From assembly GCA_947650915.1 (NCBI GenBank), contig CANSWY010000009.1:1-63217 (forward strand): 63,217 nucleotides of DNA, given 5' to 3'. A program made the position numbers and the translations under genes. Origin of the DNA: an uncultured Eggerthellaceae bacterium. GTDB taxonomy: Bacteria; Actinomycetota; Coriobacteriia; Coriobacteriales; Eggerthellaceae. Positions 47,983 to 56,873 of the stretch are shown one piece after another. Each line of letters starts with the position of its first letter. The first letter of the stretch is position 1. The notes below the pieces were generated by a model that searched no databases, was not told where the DNA came from, and worked only from the letters and a program-made list of their open reading frames with translations.

Positions 47983-48879
47983 ATGGACGTCATCATCCAT
48001 GCTGACGATTTCGGCATCACGCTCGAACAATCGAAGGACATTCTGGCGTGCTCTTCGGCCTGCGGGGGCGCGGGCGCGCTGAACTCCACCAGCGCGCTGG
48101 CCACGTCACCGGCATTCGCAGAGTGCGCGGCCTTCGCGCGTCCGTTCGTGGATGCGGGCTGCATCCACATGGGGCTGCATCTGAACCTGGTGGAAGGCCC
48201 GGCGCTCAGTGCTGCCAAAGATGCGCCGCTGCTGGTGGGGGAGGACGGCCGCTTCCGTTGCGGGTTCGCGCAGATGCTCCTGCTCTCAGGCGGCCGTGAA
48301 CGAGATGCGCTCACACGTCAGGTGCGCCAGGAGGCGCGGGCGCAAATCCGCGCGTTCTTGGATGCGTTCCCTGGCCTCGAAGGGCGTCTGCGCGTGGACA
48401 GCCACCAGCACTTCCATCTGATCCCGGCGGTGTTCGCGGGCCTTCTGGCCGCGGTGCAAGATGAAGGCTGTGCGCTGGAATACCTGCGCATTCCCGCCGA
48501 GCCGCTGGGTCCGTATTTGCGAACGTCGGAGGTGCGCAAGCGCGTGACGCCGGTGAACCTGGTGAAGAACGCGCTGCTGAACGCGCTCTGGAAGCAGTGT
48601 GCGCCCCGCTATCCGGAAACGCTGCCCACGCCTGCACGCTTCTACGGACTGGCGCTCTCCGGGCGCATGCAGCATGCAACGGATGAAGCATTCCTTGAGC
48701 GCGTGTTCGCGGACGCAGAACGCGATGGCCGTGACGTGGAGCTGCTCTTCCACCCCGGTGGCGTGCCGTCGACGGATGCCTGCTTAGCCCCCCATCTCAA
48801 GGGCTTCTGCGCGTTCTATCTCTCCCCGAACCGCGCCGCGGAAGCAGAGGCCATTCGCCGCATTTCGCTTGGCGTGTAG
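47983..48879 (+). CDS. YdjC/ChbG-family carbohydrate deacetylase
   Basis: 298 aa. Metal-site motifs of the family are present: HADDFGIT (residues 6-13), GLHLNLV near 65 and DSHQHFHL near 140. Members remove N-acetyl groups from chito-oligosaccharides or related glycans. GGAGGGGAGGGGAG precedes the ATG. Located among envelope-glycan genes, so a cell-wall or secreted-glycan substrate is plausible. Confidence 0.92.
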   Translation: MDVIIHADDFGITLEQSKDILACSSACGGAGALNSTSALATSPAFAECAAFARPFVDAGCIHMGLHLNLVEGPALSAAKDAPLLVGEDGRFRCGFAQMLLLSGGRERDALTRQVRQEARAQIRAFLDAFPGLEGRLRVDSHQHFHLIPAVFAGLLAAVQDEGCALEYLRIPAEPLGPYLRTSEVRKRVTPVNLVKNALLNALWKQCAPRYPETLPTPARFYGLALSGRMQHATDEAFLERVFADAERDGRDVELLFHPGGVPSTDACLAPHLKGFCAFYLSPNRAAEAEAIRRISLGV

Positions 48880-48981
48880 ATGATATGGAATCCCGGGCGT
48901 TGTTCGCCGCTGAACGGGGTGCGAGTATACACTTTGGCTACTGAGCCAGAAATGTCAAGGGGAAACCGAGGGGAACAACCT

Positions 48982-51552
48982 ATGGATGCGAAGAGCCGGG
49001 GCGCAAAGGCGTCAGTTGTTTTCGTAGCCGTTGCGGCCATCATGGCCGCGCTGATGATAGCGTCTGTGGGGTCTTTGCAGGCGGCTCAGGCAGACGAGGT
49101 GGACGCGCAGGCGGCATCGGGTTGGACACCTTCAGGAAGCTGTGAATGGCAGCTGGACACGGCATCCAACGCCATGACCATTCGTGTGGCGAATGGCGCC
49201 AGCACCGGTGTCTTGGAAGATACGCCATGGAAAGATGTTGCATCTACTGTGCGCTCCATCACGTTCGAGGGTTCTCACGCCATTGCGTTTGACGGTGACA
49301 CGTCTCAGTTCTTCGCGGATTGCACGGCCCTTGAGCAGCTTGACCTTGCGGGCTTGGACACGTCGAACATGACGGAGATGGATCGCATGTTCGAGAACTG
49401 CTCATCGCTCACCGAACTTGATCTGTCCATGTTCGACACCTCAAGGGTGACGGATATGATGATCATGTTCTCAGGGTGTTCTTCCCTTGAGCGCCTTGAC
49501 GTTTCCAGCTTCAACACCTCGCAGGTGCAGTACATGAACAACATGTTCTATGGATGCACCGCGCTCCAGACATTGGACATCACCAACTTCGATACGTCGA
49601 AGGTGGTGAACATGTCCATCATGTTCAGGGATTGCTCCTCTTTGCGCACTCTTGACCTTTCCCATTTCAGCACGGCTTCGGCCTCGTCCTTCGAGGAGTT
49701 CTTCGGCGGCTGCTCCTCGCTCACGTCGGTGGATTTGAGCTCATTCGATACGCGGAACGCAGTGTCGTTCTGGGCTATGTTCAGCAGGTGTGCATCGCTC
49801 AAAGAAGTTGACCTCACACCGCTCAACACCTCGAAAGCCAACACGATCTCTGCCATGTTCCAGGGCTGTACTGCGCTTGAACGGGTGGATTTCAGCGGAC
49901 TCGACACCTCGAACATGGACAGCATGGACATCCTGTTCTTAGACTGTCCGTCGCTGCGTACGCTTGATATCTCCAGCTTCAACACGTCCAAGGTGGTCAG
50001 TTCTGCCGATATGTTCCCGGTGAACTTGGAAGAGCTCACCATCGGAGCGGCATTCACGCTGCAATCTGACATCCCACAAGGCTCATGGCGCAACCGTGCA
50101 GGCGTGAGTTTCGTCGCTGCGGACATCCCGCAGGGCGTGGCCGATACGTACACGCGCCAGGTAACACCCCCAACTTCTCCTACCGTGAAGATCCAGGCTC
50201 CATCCAGCACGCTTGTCATGCCAGGGAGCACGCTGCAGCTGACTGCCGTGGCCACACCGGCTGGTGCTGGCGCGCTCTCCTGGTCGTCATCGGATACGTC
50301 CATCGCGTCTGTGGATAGCCAAGGGCTCGTTACCGCAGTGGCACCGGGTACCGTAACGATCAAGGTGCAGATGGGATCCGCCCAGGATTCCATCACCATC
50401 ACCGTGGGGCAGCGCGTGCAGTCCATCCAGCTCTCAGATACGGCAAAAACGGTGCTGGTCACCGATGCCCCCTTTGCGCTCACGGCAACGGTGCTTCCTG
50501 CAGGGGCTGTGAACAATGCTGTGGTGTGGTCCACTTCTGACGCTTCGGTGGCCACGGTCACTCCTGCCGGTATCGTCACGCCGGTGGCAGCGGGCAGTGC
50601 GGTCATCACGGCAAGCGCTGGCGGCCTGACGGCGCAGTGCGAGGTCACGGTACAGGCTGCGGGCAACACGCCTGCGCCGAATCCGCCCACACCGCCCGCC
50701 ACCAGCATTTCGCTGAACCACCAGGCGAAGGCCATGACCGTGGGCGATGCGCCGTTCGCGCTGGTGGCCACGGTCACGTCCGCTGACGGCAGCGAAGAGG
50801 TCAGCTGGGAATCCTCTGACCCTCGCGTGGCCACGGTGGATGCAGGCGGCATGGTGCGCCCCCTGAGGGCGGGGAGGACGTCCATCATGGCGACGGCGGG
50901 TTCTGCGCATCAGGCGTGCGCGGTCACCGTGGATGCGAAGAGCGTGGAGACATCTGCCGCTTCTGATATGGATGGCCATCTGGTGATAAGCGATTCAGCA
51001 GTGGCTGCAGAGCTGGCAGGGCTCCAGTTGCAGATCAACGACAGCAGCAGAGAGCATGACCAGGCGCTGATCCAGGCGGTCTCCAAGTCTGCGCCTGCGG
51101 GCAGCGTGTACGTGGGCGCGTTCGAAGTGGACATGACGGACGGTGCGGGCGCGGTCCATCCGTGGAGCAGCGATGCGGGCAGCGTGCAGGTGCACATCTC
51201 GCTGCCGGAAGAGATGGCGGCCATTGCGCAGGCCTATGACCTCAGCATCCACTACGTTGCTGAGGATGCGCAGTCCACGGAGGCGAAGACCACCTGGATG
51301 GAAGAGGGGAGCCTCGTGTTCGAGACGTCCCACTTCAGCACCTATGCCCTTGCGGCAACGCCGCGCACGGACGGTCAGGGGCCGGTGCAGAACAACACGA
51401 ACGTGGGCGGAGACCCTACCGGCGGTTCCGGCTTGGCCCAGACCGGTGACGCGAACGCGCGCATCCTGTTCGCGCTGTTCTCTCTTGCGTTGGCTGGTGC
51501 GGCGGCCGCAGGCGCGGCACGGCTTTTCGGCATGAGAGGAAAGCACAGCTGA
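48982..51552 (+). CDS. BspA-like surface protein with Big2 domains and LAQTG anchor
   Basis: 856 aa. Signal peptide at residues 1-36 (VVFVAVAAIMAALMIASVG, cut near AQADE). Residues 107-353 hold about nine DUF285/BspA repeats of ~24 aa (MF..CSSL..LDLSSFDTS pattern). Three Big2 Ig-like domains follow (about 400-475, 478-560, 570-650), then a beta-rich region and the sorting signal LAQTGD (818-823), a hydrophobic stretch and MRGKHS tail. It should be attached to peptidoglycan by a class of sortase accepting LAQTG. Start 48982 has GAGGGGA 7 nt upstream. Such proteins mediate adhesion; host or microbial ligand unknown. Confidence 0.93.
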   Translation: MDAKSRGAKASVVFVAVAAIMAALMIASVGSLQAAQADEVDAQAASGWTPSGSCEWQLDTASNAMTIRVANGASTGVLEDTPWKDVASTVRSITFEGSHAIAFDGDTSQFFADCTALEQLDLAGLDTSNMTEMDRMFENCSSLTELDLSMFDTSRVTDMMIMFSGCSSLERLDVSSFNTSQVQYMNNMFYGCTALQTLDITNFDTSKVVNMSIMFRDCSSLRTLDLSHFSTASASSFEEFFGGCSSLTSVDLSSFDTRNAVSFWAMFSRCASLKEVDLTPLNTSKANTISAMFQGCTALERVDFSGLDTSNMDSMDILFLDCPSLRTLDISSFNTSKVVSSADMFPVNLEELTIGAAFTLQSDIPQGSWRNRAGVSFVAADIPQGVADTYTRQVTPPTSPTVKIQAPSSTLVMPGSTLQLTAVATPAGAGALSWSSSDTSIASVDSQGLVTAVAPGTVTIKVQMGSAQDSITITVGQRVQSIQLSDTAKTVLVTDAPFALTATVLPAGAVNNAVVWSTSDASVATVTPAGIVTPVAAGSAVITASAGGLTAQCEVTVQAAGNTPAPNPPTPPATSISLNHQAKAMTVGDAPFALVATVTSADGSEEVSWESSDPRVATVDAGGMVRPLRAGRTSIMATAGSAHQACAVTVDAKSVETSAASDMDGHLVISDSAVAAELAGLQLQINDSSREHDQALIQAVSKSAPAGSVYVGAFEVDMTDGAGAVHPWSSDAGSVQVHISLPEEMAAIAQAYDLSIHYVAEDAQSTEAKTTWMEEGSLVFETSHFSTYALAATPRTDGQGPVQNNTNVGGDPTGGSGLAQTGDANARILFALFSLALAGAAAAGAARLFGMRGKHS

Positions 51553-51596
51553 CGCGCGGGCTGTCTCTATCTGTGATACCATTGCGGGCGCGATGC

Positions 51597-51670
51597 TGGG
51601 GTATCGTCCAACGGCAGGACTCTGGTTTTTGGTGCCAGCTATCTAGGTTCGAATCCTGGTACCCCAGCCA
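51597..51670 (+). tRNA. tRNA-Gln (anticodon TTG)
   Basis: Cloverleaf folds completely: acceptor TGGGGTA/TACCCCA, D stem GTCC/GGAC, anticodon stem CTGGT/GCCAG with loop TTTTGGT, T stem CTAGG/CCTGG with TTCGAAT. Discriminator G and CCA are encoded. Confidence 0.97.
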
Positions 51671-51725
51671 TTCTCTGAACTCGCAAGTTCTCTGCAAGAA
51701 GCTTTCCAGGGCATCTCTCTCCGCG

Positions 51726-51823
51726 CATGTGCAAAAGGGACGTCCCAAATTGCACATAGGTAAAGAGGATGAGCACTGATAGACTTCTTCTATGTGCAAT
51801 TTGGAACGTCCCCTTTGCACATC
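51726..51823 (+). repeat. Family A hairpin with inverted loop, copy 1
   Basis: Arms have the usual polarity, but the loop reads TAAAGAGGATGAGCACTG, the reverse complement of the common loop (CAGTGCTCAATCTCTTTT). Confidence 0.92.
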
Positions 51824-52041
51824 GCCGAAACCAAGGGTGTGCAATTTGGAATGTCCCTTTTGCGGGGCGTTTCTGGCTGACATCGTTTATGCGTTCCGCA
51901 GGTGCCCTGTGCCCGGTTTAGTTGGCGCGCATTCGTCGCAGTCCTGTCGGATCGCTTATTTCATTCATGGGCTTCAACGCTCCGCGTGCGTAGCGCTCTT
52001 GACCCGCATGGACGCCCCAAATCGCACCGGCGCGGTTGCCT

Positions 52042-52139
52042 GATGTGCAAAAGGGACGTCCCAAATTGCACATAGGTAAAGAAAATGAGCGCTGAAAGAC
52101 TTCTTCTATGTGCAATTTGGAACGTCCCCTTTGCACATC
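52042..52139 (+). repeat. Family A hairpin with inverted loop, copy 2
   Basis: As the copy at 51726: inverted loop (TAAAGAAAATGAGCGCTG) and a right arm with CCCCTTTGC. The two copies appear to derive from one event. Confidence 0.92.
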
Positions 52140-52404
52140 CGATTCGGAGTTTCCTTTTGCCCATGCGCTTTGTTGTTGCATCAGGGCGGGCAGGTTTGCT
52201 ATCATTTACGCTTGACCGACAAGGCGGTTGCGCACATGCCACGCATGGATGCGCGAGTACCTGGCTGCTCCTGGCATTCCACATCCAGATGAGCGGCGCA
52301 GCTTCGAAGCTGCACGCCTGACATGCAGGCATGAAGATCCGCCAAGCCGGTTTCAAGGTTTTGTGCGCCTTTTTCTCATTTCTCGCGCGTTTTCCCTCTG
52401 ACTT

Positions 52405-52432
52405 TTGTTAAAGTCCAAATTTGCTGTGTAAA
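52405..52432 (+). promoter_or_regulatory. Possible promoter of the infA-rpoA operon
   Basis: TTGTTA and TGTAAA separated by 16 nt, 23 nt before the infA start codon. Confidence 0.4.
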
Positions 52433-52454
52433 GGCTGGTTTTTGGAGGGAACCT

Positions 52455-52673
52455 TTGGCTAAGGAAGATGTGATCGAGCTCGAAGGCACCGTGAAGGAAG
52501 CGTTGCCGAACGCCATGTTCAAGGTTGAGCTTGAGAACGGGCATGAGATACTGGCCCACATTTCAGGCAAGATGCGCATGCACTACATCAAGATCCTGCC
52601 CGGGGACAAGGTCACGGTGGAACTGTCCGTGTATGACCTGAACCGCGGCCGCATCACCTATCGCTTCAAGTAA
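52455..52673 (+). CDS. infA: Translation initiation factor IF-1
   Basis: 72-aa S1/OB-fold protein binding the 30S A site. Full family sequence ([33 protein letters not shown]). The start is a TTG at 52455, with GGAGGG 5 nt upstream. The rare start codon may itself limit expression. Confidence 0.97.
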   Translation: MAKEDVIELEGTVKEALPNAMFKVELENGHEILAHISGKMRMHYIKILPGDKVTVELSVYDLNRGRITYRFK

Positions 52674-52818
52674 AGCAACACAGATCCGCTGATGCACGGG
52701 GCGTTCGTCCCACGGAGAGCCGATTCTCCGCAGGTGCGCCAGCGCCACGCAAGAAAATCCTCGTCTGCGGCTGGGCGTGAAGGTATAGAAGGAATGACAT
52801 CTACCGAAAGGAAGAAAG

Positions 52819-52932
52819 ATGAAGGTACGTCCTTCGGTCAAGAAGATGTGCGACAAGTGCAAGATCATCCGACGCCACGGCAAGGTCCTTGTCATCTGTG
52901 ACAATCCGCGCCACAAGCAGCGTCAGGGCTAA
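52819..52932 (+). CDS. rpmJ: 50S ribosomal protein L36
   Basis: 37 aa ([19 protein letters not shown], then [18 protein letters not shown]). Zinc ligands C11, C14, C27 and H32 are all present, so this is the zinc-containing (C+) form. AAAGGAAGAAAG precedes the ATG. Lies between infA and rpsM as usual. Confidence 0.97.
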   Translation: MKVRPSVKKMCDKCKIIRRHGKVLVICDNPRHKQRQG

Positions 52933-52947
52933 GGGAGGAAGCAGAAC

Positions 52948-53319
52948 ATGGCAGTACGTCTGGTAGGCGTAGACCTTCCGCAGAACAAGCGCGTGGAGAT
53001 CGCCCTCACCTACATCTACGGAATCGGACTCACCACATCCAAGAAGATCCTGGCAGAGACGGGCATCAACCCGGATGTGCGCGTGAAGGATCTCACGGAA
53101 GATGACCTGAGCAAGCTCCGTGACTACATCCAGAACAATCTCAAGGTGGAGGGCGACCTGCACCGCGAGGTCTCCCAGAACATCAAGCGCCTCATGGAGA
53201 TCGGCTGCTATCGCGGCCTTCGCCATCGTCGGGGGCTTCCGGTCCGCGGTCAGCGCACGCACACCAATGCGCGCACGCGCAAGGGCCCGCGCAAGCAAAT
53301 CGGCGGCAAGAGAAAGTAG
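52948..53319 (+). CDS. rpsM: 30S ribosomal protein S13
   Basis: 123 aa; helix-two-turn-helix fold ([19 protein letters not shown]) and basic tail ending [13 protein letters not shown]. Contacts tRNA and the 50S subunit. GGGAGG upstream. Confidence 0.98.
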   Translation: MAVRLVGVDLPQNKRVEIALTYIYGIGLTTSKKILAETGINPDVRVKDLTEDDLSKLRDYIQNNLKVEGDLHREVSQNIKRLMEIGCYRGLRHRRGLPVRGQRTHTNARTRKGPRKQIGGKRK

Positions 53320-53333
53320 AGTGAGGAAGCATA

Positions 53334-53729
53334 ATGGCTAAGAAAAACGTAACTGCGCGCGTCAAGCGCTCTGAACGTAAGAACATCGCCGTGGGTGCTG
53401 CTCACATCAAGTCTACGTTCAACAACACCATCATCTCCATCACGGATCCCCAGGGCAATGTGATCGCCTGGCAGTCCGCTGGCACCGTCGGCTTCAAGGG
53501 CAGCCGCAAGTCCACGCCGTTCGCGGCGCAGATGGCGGCTGAGGCCTGCGCGAAGATCGCCATGGAGCATGGCCTGCGCAAGGTCTCCGTCTTCGTGAAG
53601 GGCCCGGGCTCCGGCCGCGAAACGGCCATCCGCACCCTGCAGGCTGCCGGCCTTGAGATCGCCAGCATCCAAGATTGCACCCCCATCCCGCACAACGGTT
53701 GCCGTCCGCGCAAGCGTCGTCGCGTGTAG
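53334..53729 (+). CDS. rpsK: 30S ribosomal protein S11
   Basis: 131 aa; [29 protein letters not shown] and terminal [11 protein letters not shown] are diagnostic. Forms the platform of the 30S subunit. Confidence 0.98.
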   Translation: MAKKNVTARVKRSERKNIAVGAAHIKSTFNNTIISITDPQGNVIAWQSAGTVGFKGSRKSTPFAAQMAAEACAKIAMEHGLRKVSVFVKGPGSGRETAIRTLQAAGLEIASIQDCTPIPHNGCRPRKRRRV

Positions 53730-53748
53730 TTCGAAAGGATCTGACTTT

Positions 53749-54375
53749 ATGGCACGTTACACTGGACCTTCTTGCCGCCTCTGCCGGCGCGAAGGATGCA
53801 AGCTCTTCCTCAAAGGAGACCGCTGCTACACGGACAAGTGCGCCATCGAGCGCCGTGACTACGCTCCGGGCGAAGCCGGCCGCAAGCGCGTCAAGGAAAG
53901 CGAATATCGCATGCAGCTCCGTGAGAAGCAGAAGACGAAGCGCATCTATGGCCTCCTTGAGAAGCAGTTCCATCATTACTACGAGATGGCCAACCGTCAG
54001 CAGGGCGTCACGGGCGAGAACCTGCTGCGCATCCTGGAGAGCCGTCTTGACAACGTGGTCTACCGCTTGGGCTTCGCGAAGTCCCGTGCTGAGGCTCGTC
54101 AGCAGGTGCGCCACGGCCACATCAACGTGAACGGCCGCCGCGTGGACATCCCGTCGTTCCGCGTGCGCCCCGGTGACCTGATCTCTGTGGCTCCGAAGGC
54201 CCGCGACATGCTGGTCATCAAGAGCGCGCTCATCTCAAGCGAACGCATCAGCGTGCCGGCCTGGCTGGAAGTGGACATCGAAAAGCTCCAGGGCAGCGTT
54301 CTTTCGCTCCCGCAGCGCGACCAGATCGATTCCGACATCCGCGAGCAGCTCATCGTCGAGCTCTACTCGAAATAA
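53749..54375 (+). CDS. rpsD: 30S ribosomal protein S4
   Basis: 208 aa with an N-terminal zinc-type motif ([17 protein letters not shown]) and the S4 RNA-binding domain ([22 protein letters not shown] near 105). The ATG at 53749 follows AAAGGA; earlier in-frame ATGs lie in rpsK. In many bacteria S4 represses this operon; no S4 target structure was identified. Confidence 0.97.
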   Translation: MARYTGPSCRLCRREGCKLFLKGDRCYTDKCAIERRDYAPGEAGRKRVKESEYRMQLREKQKTKRIYGLLEKQFHHYYEMANRQQGVTGENLLRILESRLDNVVYRLGFAKSRAEARQQVRHGHINVNGRRVDIPSFRVRPGDLISVAPKARDMLVIKSALISSERISVPAWLEVDIEKLQGSVLSLPQRDQIDSDIREQLIVELYSK

Positions 54376-54404
54376 GCTTGGACTTTTAAGGAGGCTCATC
54401 ACAC

Positions 54405-55358
54405 ATGACAGAGTTCATGAGGCCTACTGTAAGCACTGAGGAAGTCAACAGCACGGTTGCTCGCTACATCGTCGAACCGTTGGAACGCGGTTACGGCAAC
54501 ACGCTGGGGAACTCCATGCGCCGGGTGCTGCTCTCCTCCCTTGACGGGGCGAAAGCAACGGCCATCCAGGTGGATGGCGTGCAGCATGAGTTCACCACCG
54601 CAGAAGGCGTCATCGAGGACATCACGGACATCGTTCTCAACGTGAAGGGATTGGTCTTCAGCGCTCTGAACGATGACGTGACAGAGGCCACGGCGCATGT
54701 GTCCGCCGAAGGCCCGTGCGTGGTCACGGGCGCTGACCTTGAGGTGCCCACCGAATTCACGCTGGTGAATCCGGAGCACGTCATCGCCAGCGTGGCCGAC
54801 GGCGGCCAGCTGGACATGTCCATCCGCATCGGCGTGGGCCGCGGATACGTCAGCGCTGACAGCAACAAGCGCACGGAAGACCCCATCGGCGTCATTCCGG
54901 TGGACTCCCTGTTCTCCCCGGTGCGCCGCTGCACCATGAACGTGGAGGACACGCGCGTCGGCCAGCACACGGACTATGACCGCCTGACGTTGGAAGTGGA
55001 GACGGACGGTTCCATCTCCCCCACCGAAGCGGTCTGCCGCGGGGCGAACATCATCAATCAGTACATGGGCGCGTTCCTGTCCCTGATCGATGATGACCAG
55101 GAAGAGGAGACGGTGGAATCCACGTCCATCTTCGCTCCTGAGAACACGGAGACCAACGCTGAGCTGGACAAGCAGATCGAGGACCTGGACCTTTCCGTGC
55201 GTTCTTACAATTGCTTGAAGCGCGCGGGCATCCATTCCGTTCGCCAGCTGGTCGAATTCTCCGAGAACGACCTTCTGAACATCCGCAATTTCGGTGCCAA
55301 GTCCATCGAAGAGGTCAAGGACAAGCTGATCTCCATGGATTTGAACCTCAAGTTTTAG
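54405..55358 (+). CDS. rpoA: RNA polymerase subunit alpha
   Basis: 317 aa. N-terminal dimerisation domain (EPLERGYGNTLGNSMRRVLLSSL) and C-terminal DNA-binding domain (LDLSVRSYNCLKRAGIHSVRQL) joined by a flexible acidic linker. AAGGAGG precedes the ATG. Confidence 0.98.
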   Translation: MTEFMRPTVSTEEVNSTVARYIVEPLERGYGNTLGNSMRRVLLSSLDGAKATAIQVDGVQHEFTTAEGVIEDITDIVLNVKGLVFSALNDDVTEATAHVSAEGPCVVTGADLEVPTEFTLVNPEHVIASVADGGQLDMSIRIGVGRGYVSADSNKRTEDPIGVIPVDSLFSPVRRCTMNVEDTRVGQHTDYDRLTLEVETDGSISPTEAVCRGANIINQYMGAFLSLIDDDQEEETVESTSIFAPENTETNAELDKQIEDLDLSVRSYNCLKRAGIHSVRQLVEFSENDLLNIRNFGAKSIEEVKDKLISMDLNLKF

Positions 55359-55367
55359 GAGTCGAAA

Positions 55368-56063
55368 ATGAGGCATAAGTACAAGGGGCGCAAGCTCGGG
55401 ACGGACTGGAGCCACACCAAGGCGATGAAGCGCAGCCTGGTGCAGCAGCTGTTCCTGAACGACCGCATCAAGACCATCGAAAGCCGCGCGAAGGAGATCC
55501 GTCCTGACGTGGACAAGATCATCACGTGGGCCAAGAAGGGGGATCTGCACTCCCGCCGTCTGGCCATCGCTGCGCTGGGCAACGACAAGGAACTGGTGCG
55601 TGAGATCTTCGAGAAGGTCAACCAGGGCATGTTCGAAGGACGCCCGGGCGGCTACACCCGCATCATGAAGCTGGGGCCGCGCAAGGGTGACGGCGCGCCC
55701 ATGGTCATCATGGAGCTGGTCACGGAGACCTGCGTGCCGAAGGCTGAGCGCAAGGCTGCCGCGTCCAAGACCACGGCCAAGAAGGCAACGCCGAAGAAGG
55801 CCGCCAAGAAGGCTGACAAGCCGGAAGAGAAGGAATCCGTGATCGAAGAGGTCAAGGAATCCGTCGAAGCGGCTGAGGAGAACTTCGCTGCTGAGGTCCA
55901 GGAAGCCGGCAAGGAGCAGCTGGCTGAAGAGAAGGCCGAAGCTGCGAAAGACGCCGAGCAGGCCGAAGAGGTCCGCGAGGAAGAATTCAAGGCTGAAGAG
56001 GCCAAGGCCGAGGCCGCTGAGGCCGAAGCGAAGAAGGCCGAGGCCGAAGAGAAGGCGAAATAG
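55368..56063 (+). CDS. rplQ: 50S ribosomal protein L17 with long charged C-terminal tail
   Basis: 231 aa. Residues 1-125 are a normal L17 (MRHKYKGRKLGTDWSHTKAM, RPGGYTRIMKLGPRKGDGAPM). The remaining ~105 residues are Lys/Ala then Glu/Ala-rich (KKATPKKAAKK, then repeated AEEKAEAAKDAEQ), a predicted unstructured or coiled extension. Extended L17 occurs in actinobacteria, but this is long. Followed at 8 nt by ecfT. Confidence 0.96.
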   Translation: MRHKYKGRKLGTDWSHTKAMKRSLVQQLFLNDRIKTIESRAKEIRPDVDKIITWAKKGDLHSRRLAIAALGNDKELVREIFEKVNQGMFEGRPGGYTRIMKLGPRKGDGAPMVIMELVTETCVPKAERKAAASKTTAKKATPKKAAKKADKPEEKESVIEEVKESVEAAEENFAAEVQEAGKEQLAEEKAEAAKDAEQAEEVREEEFKAEEAKAEAAEAEAKKAEAEEKAK

Positions 56064-56071
56064 CTTTCCGG

Positions 56072-56743
56072 GTGCAAGCCCCCTCGCTCTATATCGTTTC
56101 TGATTCGCCCGTGCATCGTGCAGATGCGCGGGCGAAACTCGTTCTGCTGCTGGTCTATTCGGTGGGCCTTCTGTTCGTGGGCACGTGGTGGGGGATGGCT
56201 GTGGCCGCTGCGCTGCTGTCGGGCGCGTTCGTGGCGGCGCGCTTGCCGGTGCGTCCGGTGTTCCTGGTGCCAGCGCCGGCGTACGTGCTGGTGGCGGTCA
56301 CGGTAGCGTTCAACGCCTTCAGCTACGGGCCGGATGCGGGCATGGCGTTCAGCGCGGCTGGGCTTTCCCGAGGGTGCCTCATAGGCGTGCGGATCTGCCT
56401 GTTGGTGTGGGCCAGCCTGATCGTCTGCTATGCCACTACTTCCACGCAGCTGGTGGCGGCTTTTCTCTGGTTCTTGCGCCCGTTGCGCGCGGTGCGCGTG
56501 CCGGTGGACGATGTGGCCATGGCGCTCTCCATCGCGCTCCGGTTCATTCCGCTCATCGCTGTCGAATACGACCAGATCCGCGATGCCCAATGGGCCCGCG
56601 GGGCTGCGTTCGATGAAGGCGGCCCGGTGCGGCGGATCCGTGCGCACGTGGCCATCTTGCTGCCGCTGATCGTGGGGCTGTTCCGCCGTGCAGACCGATT
56701 GGCTGAGGCCATGGATGCTCGTTGTCACGGTCTGAAGAAATGA
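56072..56743 (+). CDS. ecfT: Energy-coupling factor transmembrane protein EcfT
   Basis: 223 aa with five or so membrane helices and the two cytoplasmic coupling helices of EcfT: DAQWARGAAFD (AxRG motif near residue 172) and ADRLAEAMDARC near 210. It couples ATPases to vitamin- or metal-specific S components. In many Gram-positives rplQ is followed by ecfA1-ecfA2-ecfT-truA; here only ecfT remains, with the fused ATPases at 17514. GTG start, 8 nt after rplQ, without a clear Shine-Dalgarno, so probably coupled. Confidence 0.9.
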   Translation: MQAPSLYIVSDSPVHRADARAKLVLLLVYSVGLLFVGTWWGMAVAAALLSGAFVAARLPVRPVFLVPAPAYVLVAVTVAFNAFSYGPDAGMAFSAAGLSRGCLIGVRICLLVWASLIVCYATTSTQLVAAFLWFLRPLRAVRVPVDDVAMALSIALRFIPLIAVEYDQIRDAQWARGAAFDEGGPVRRIRAHVAILLPLIVGLFRRADRLAEAMDARCHGLKK

Positions 56744-56788
56744 TGCGGCGGCCGCCGTTTCGGGATGGAAATGGCAAGCCTCAGATGC

Positions 56789-56794
56789 TATGAT
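56789..56794 (+). promoter_or_regulatory. Possible -10 box of dnaE
   Basis: TATGAT, about 80 nt before the dnaE ATG, in the 130-nt spacer after ecfT. Confidence 0.35.
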
Positions 56795-56873
56795 GGCGCT
56801 CACGGGACTCCAGCGTCGAAACCACGCTCAAAACACCACATGGCGCGCTTTTCATAGATAGAGGGCACCATAT

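Larger units (their letters stand above)
51671..52454. repeat. 784-bp gene-free region: two inverted-loop family A hairpins and the infA leader
   Basis: Hairpins at 51726-51823 and 52042-52139, a right half-unit (51825-51862), a family C module a (51969-52002), a degenerate left unit (52006-52041), then about 300 bp ending in the infA promoter. No coding sequence is supported. Confidence 0.85.

Noticed and set aside
52674-52818. Possible gene or riboswitch between infA and rpmJ
   Set aside because: Only small unstable hairpins seen; no known leader motif recognised.
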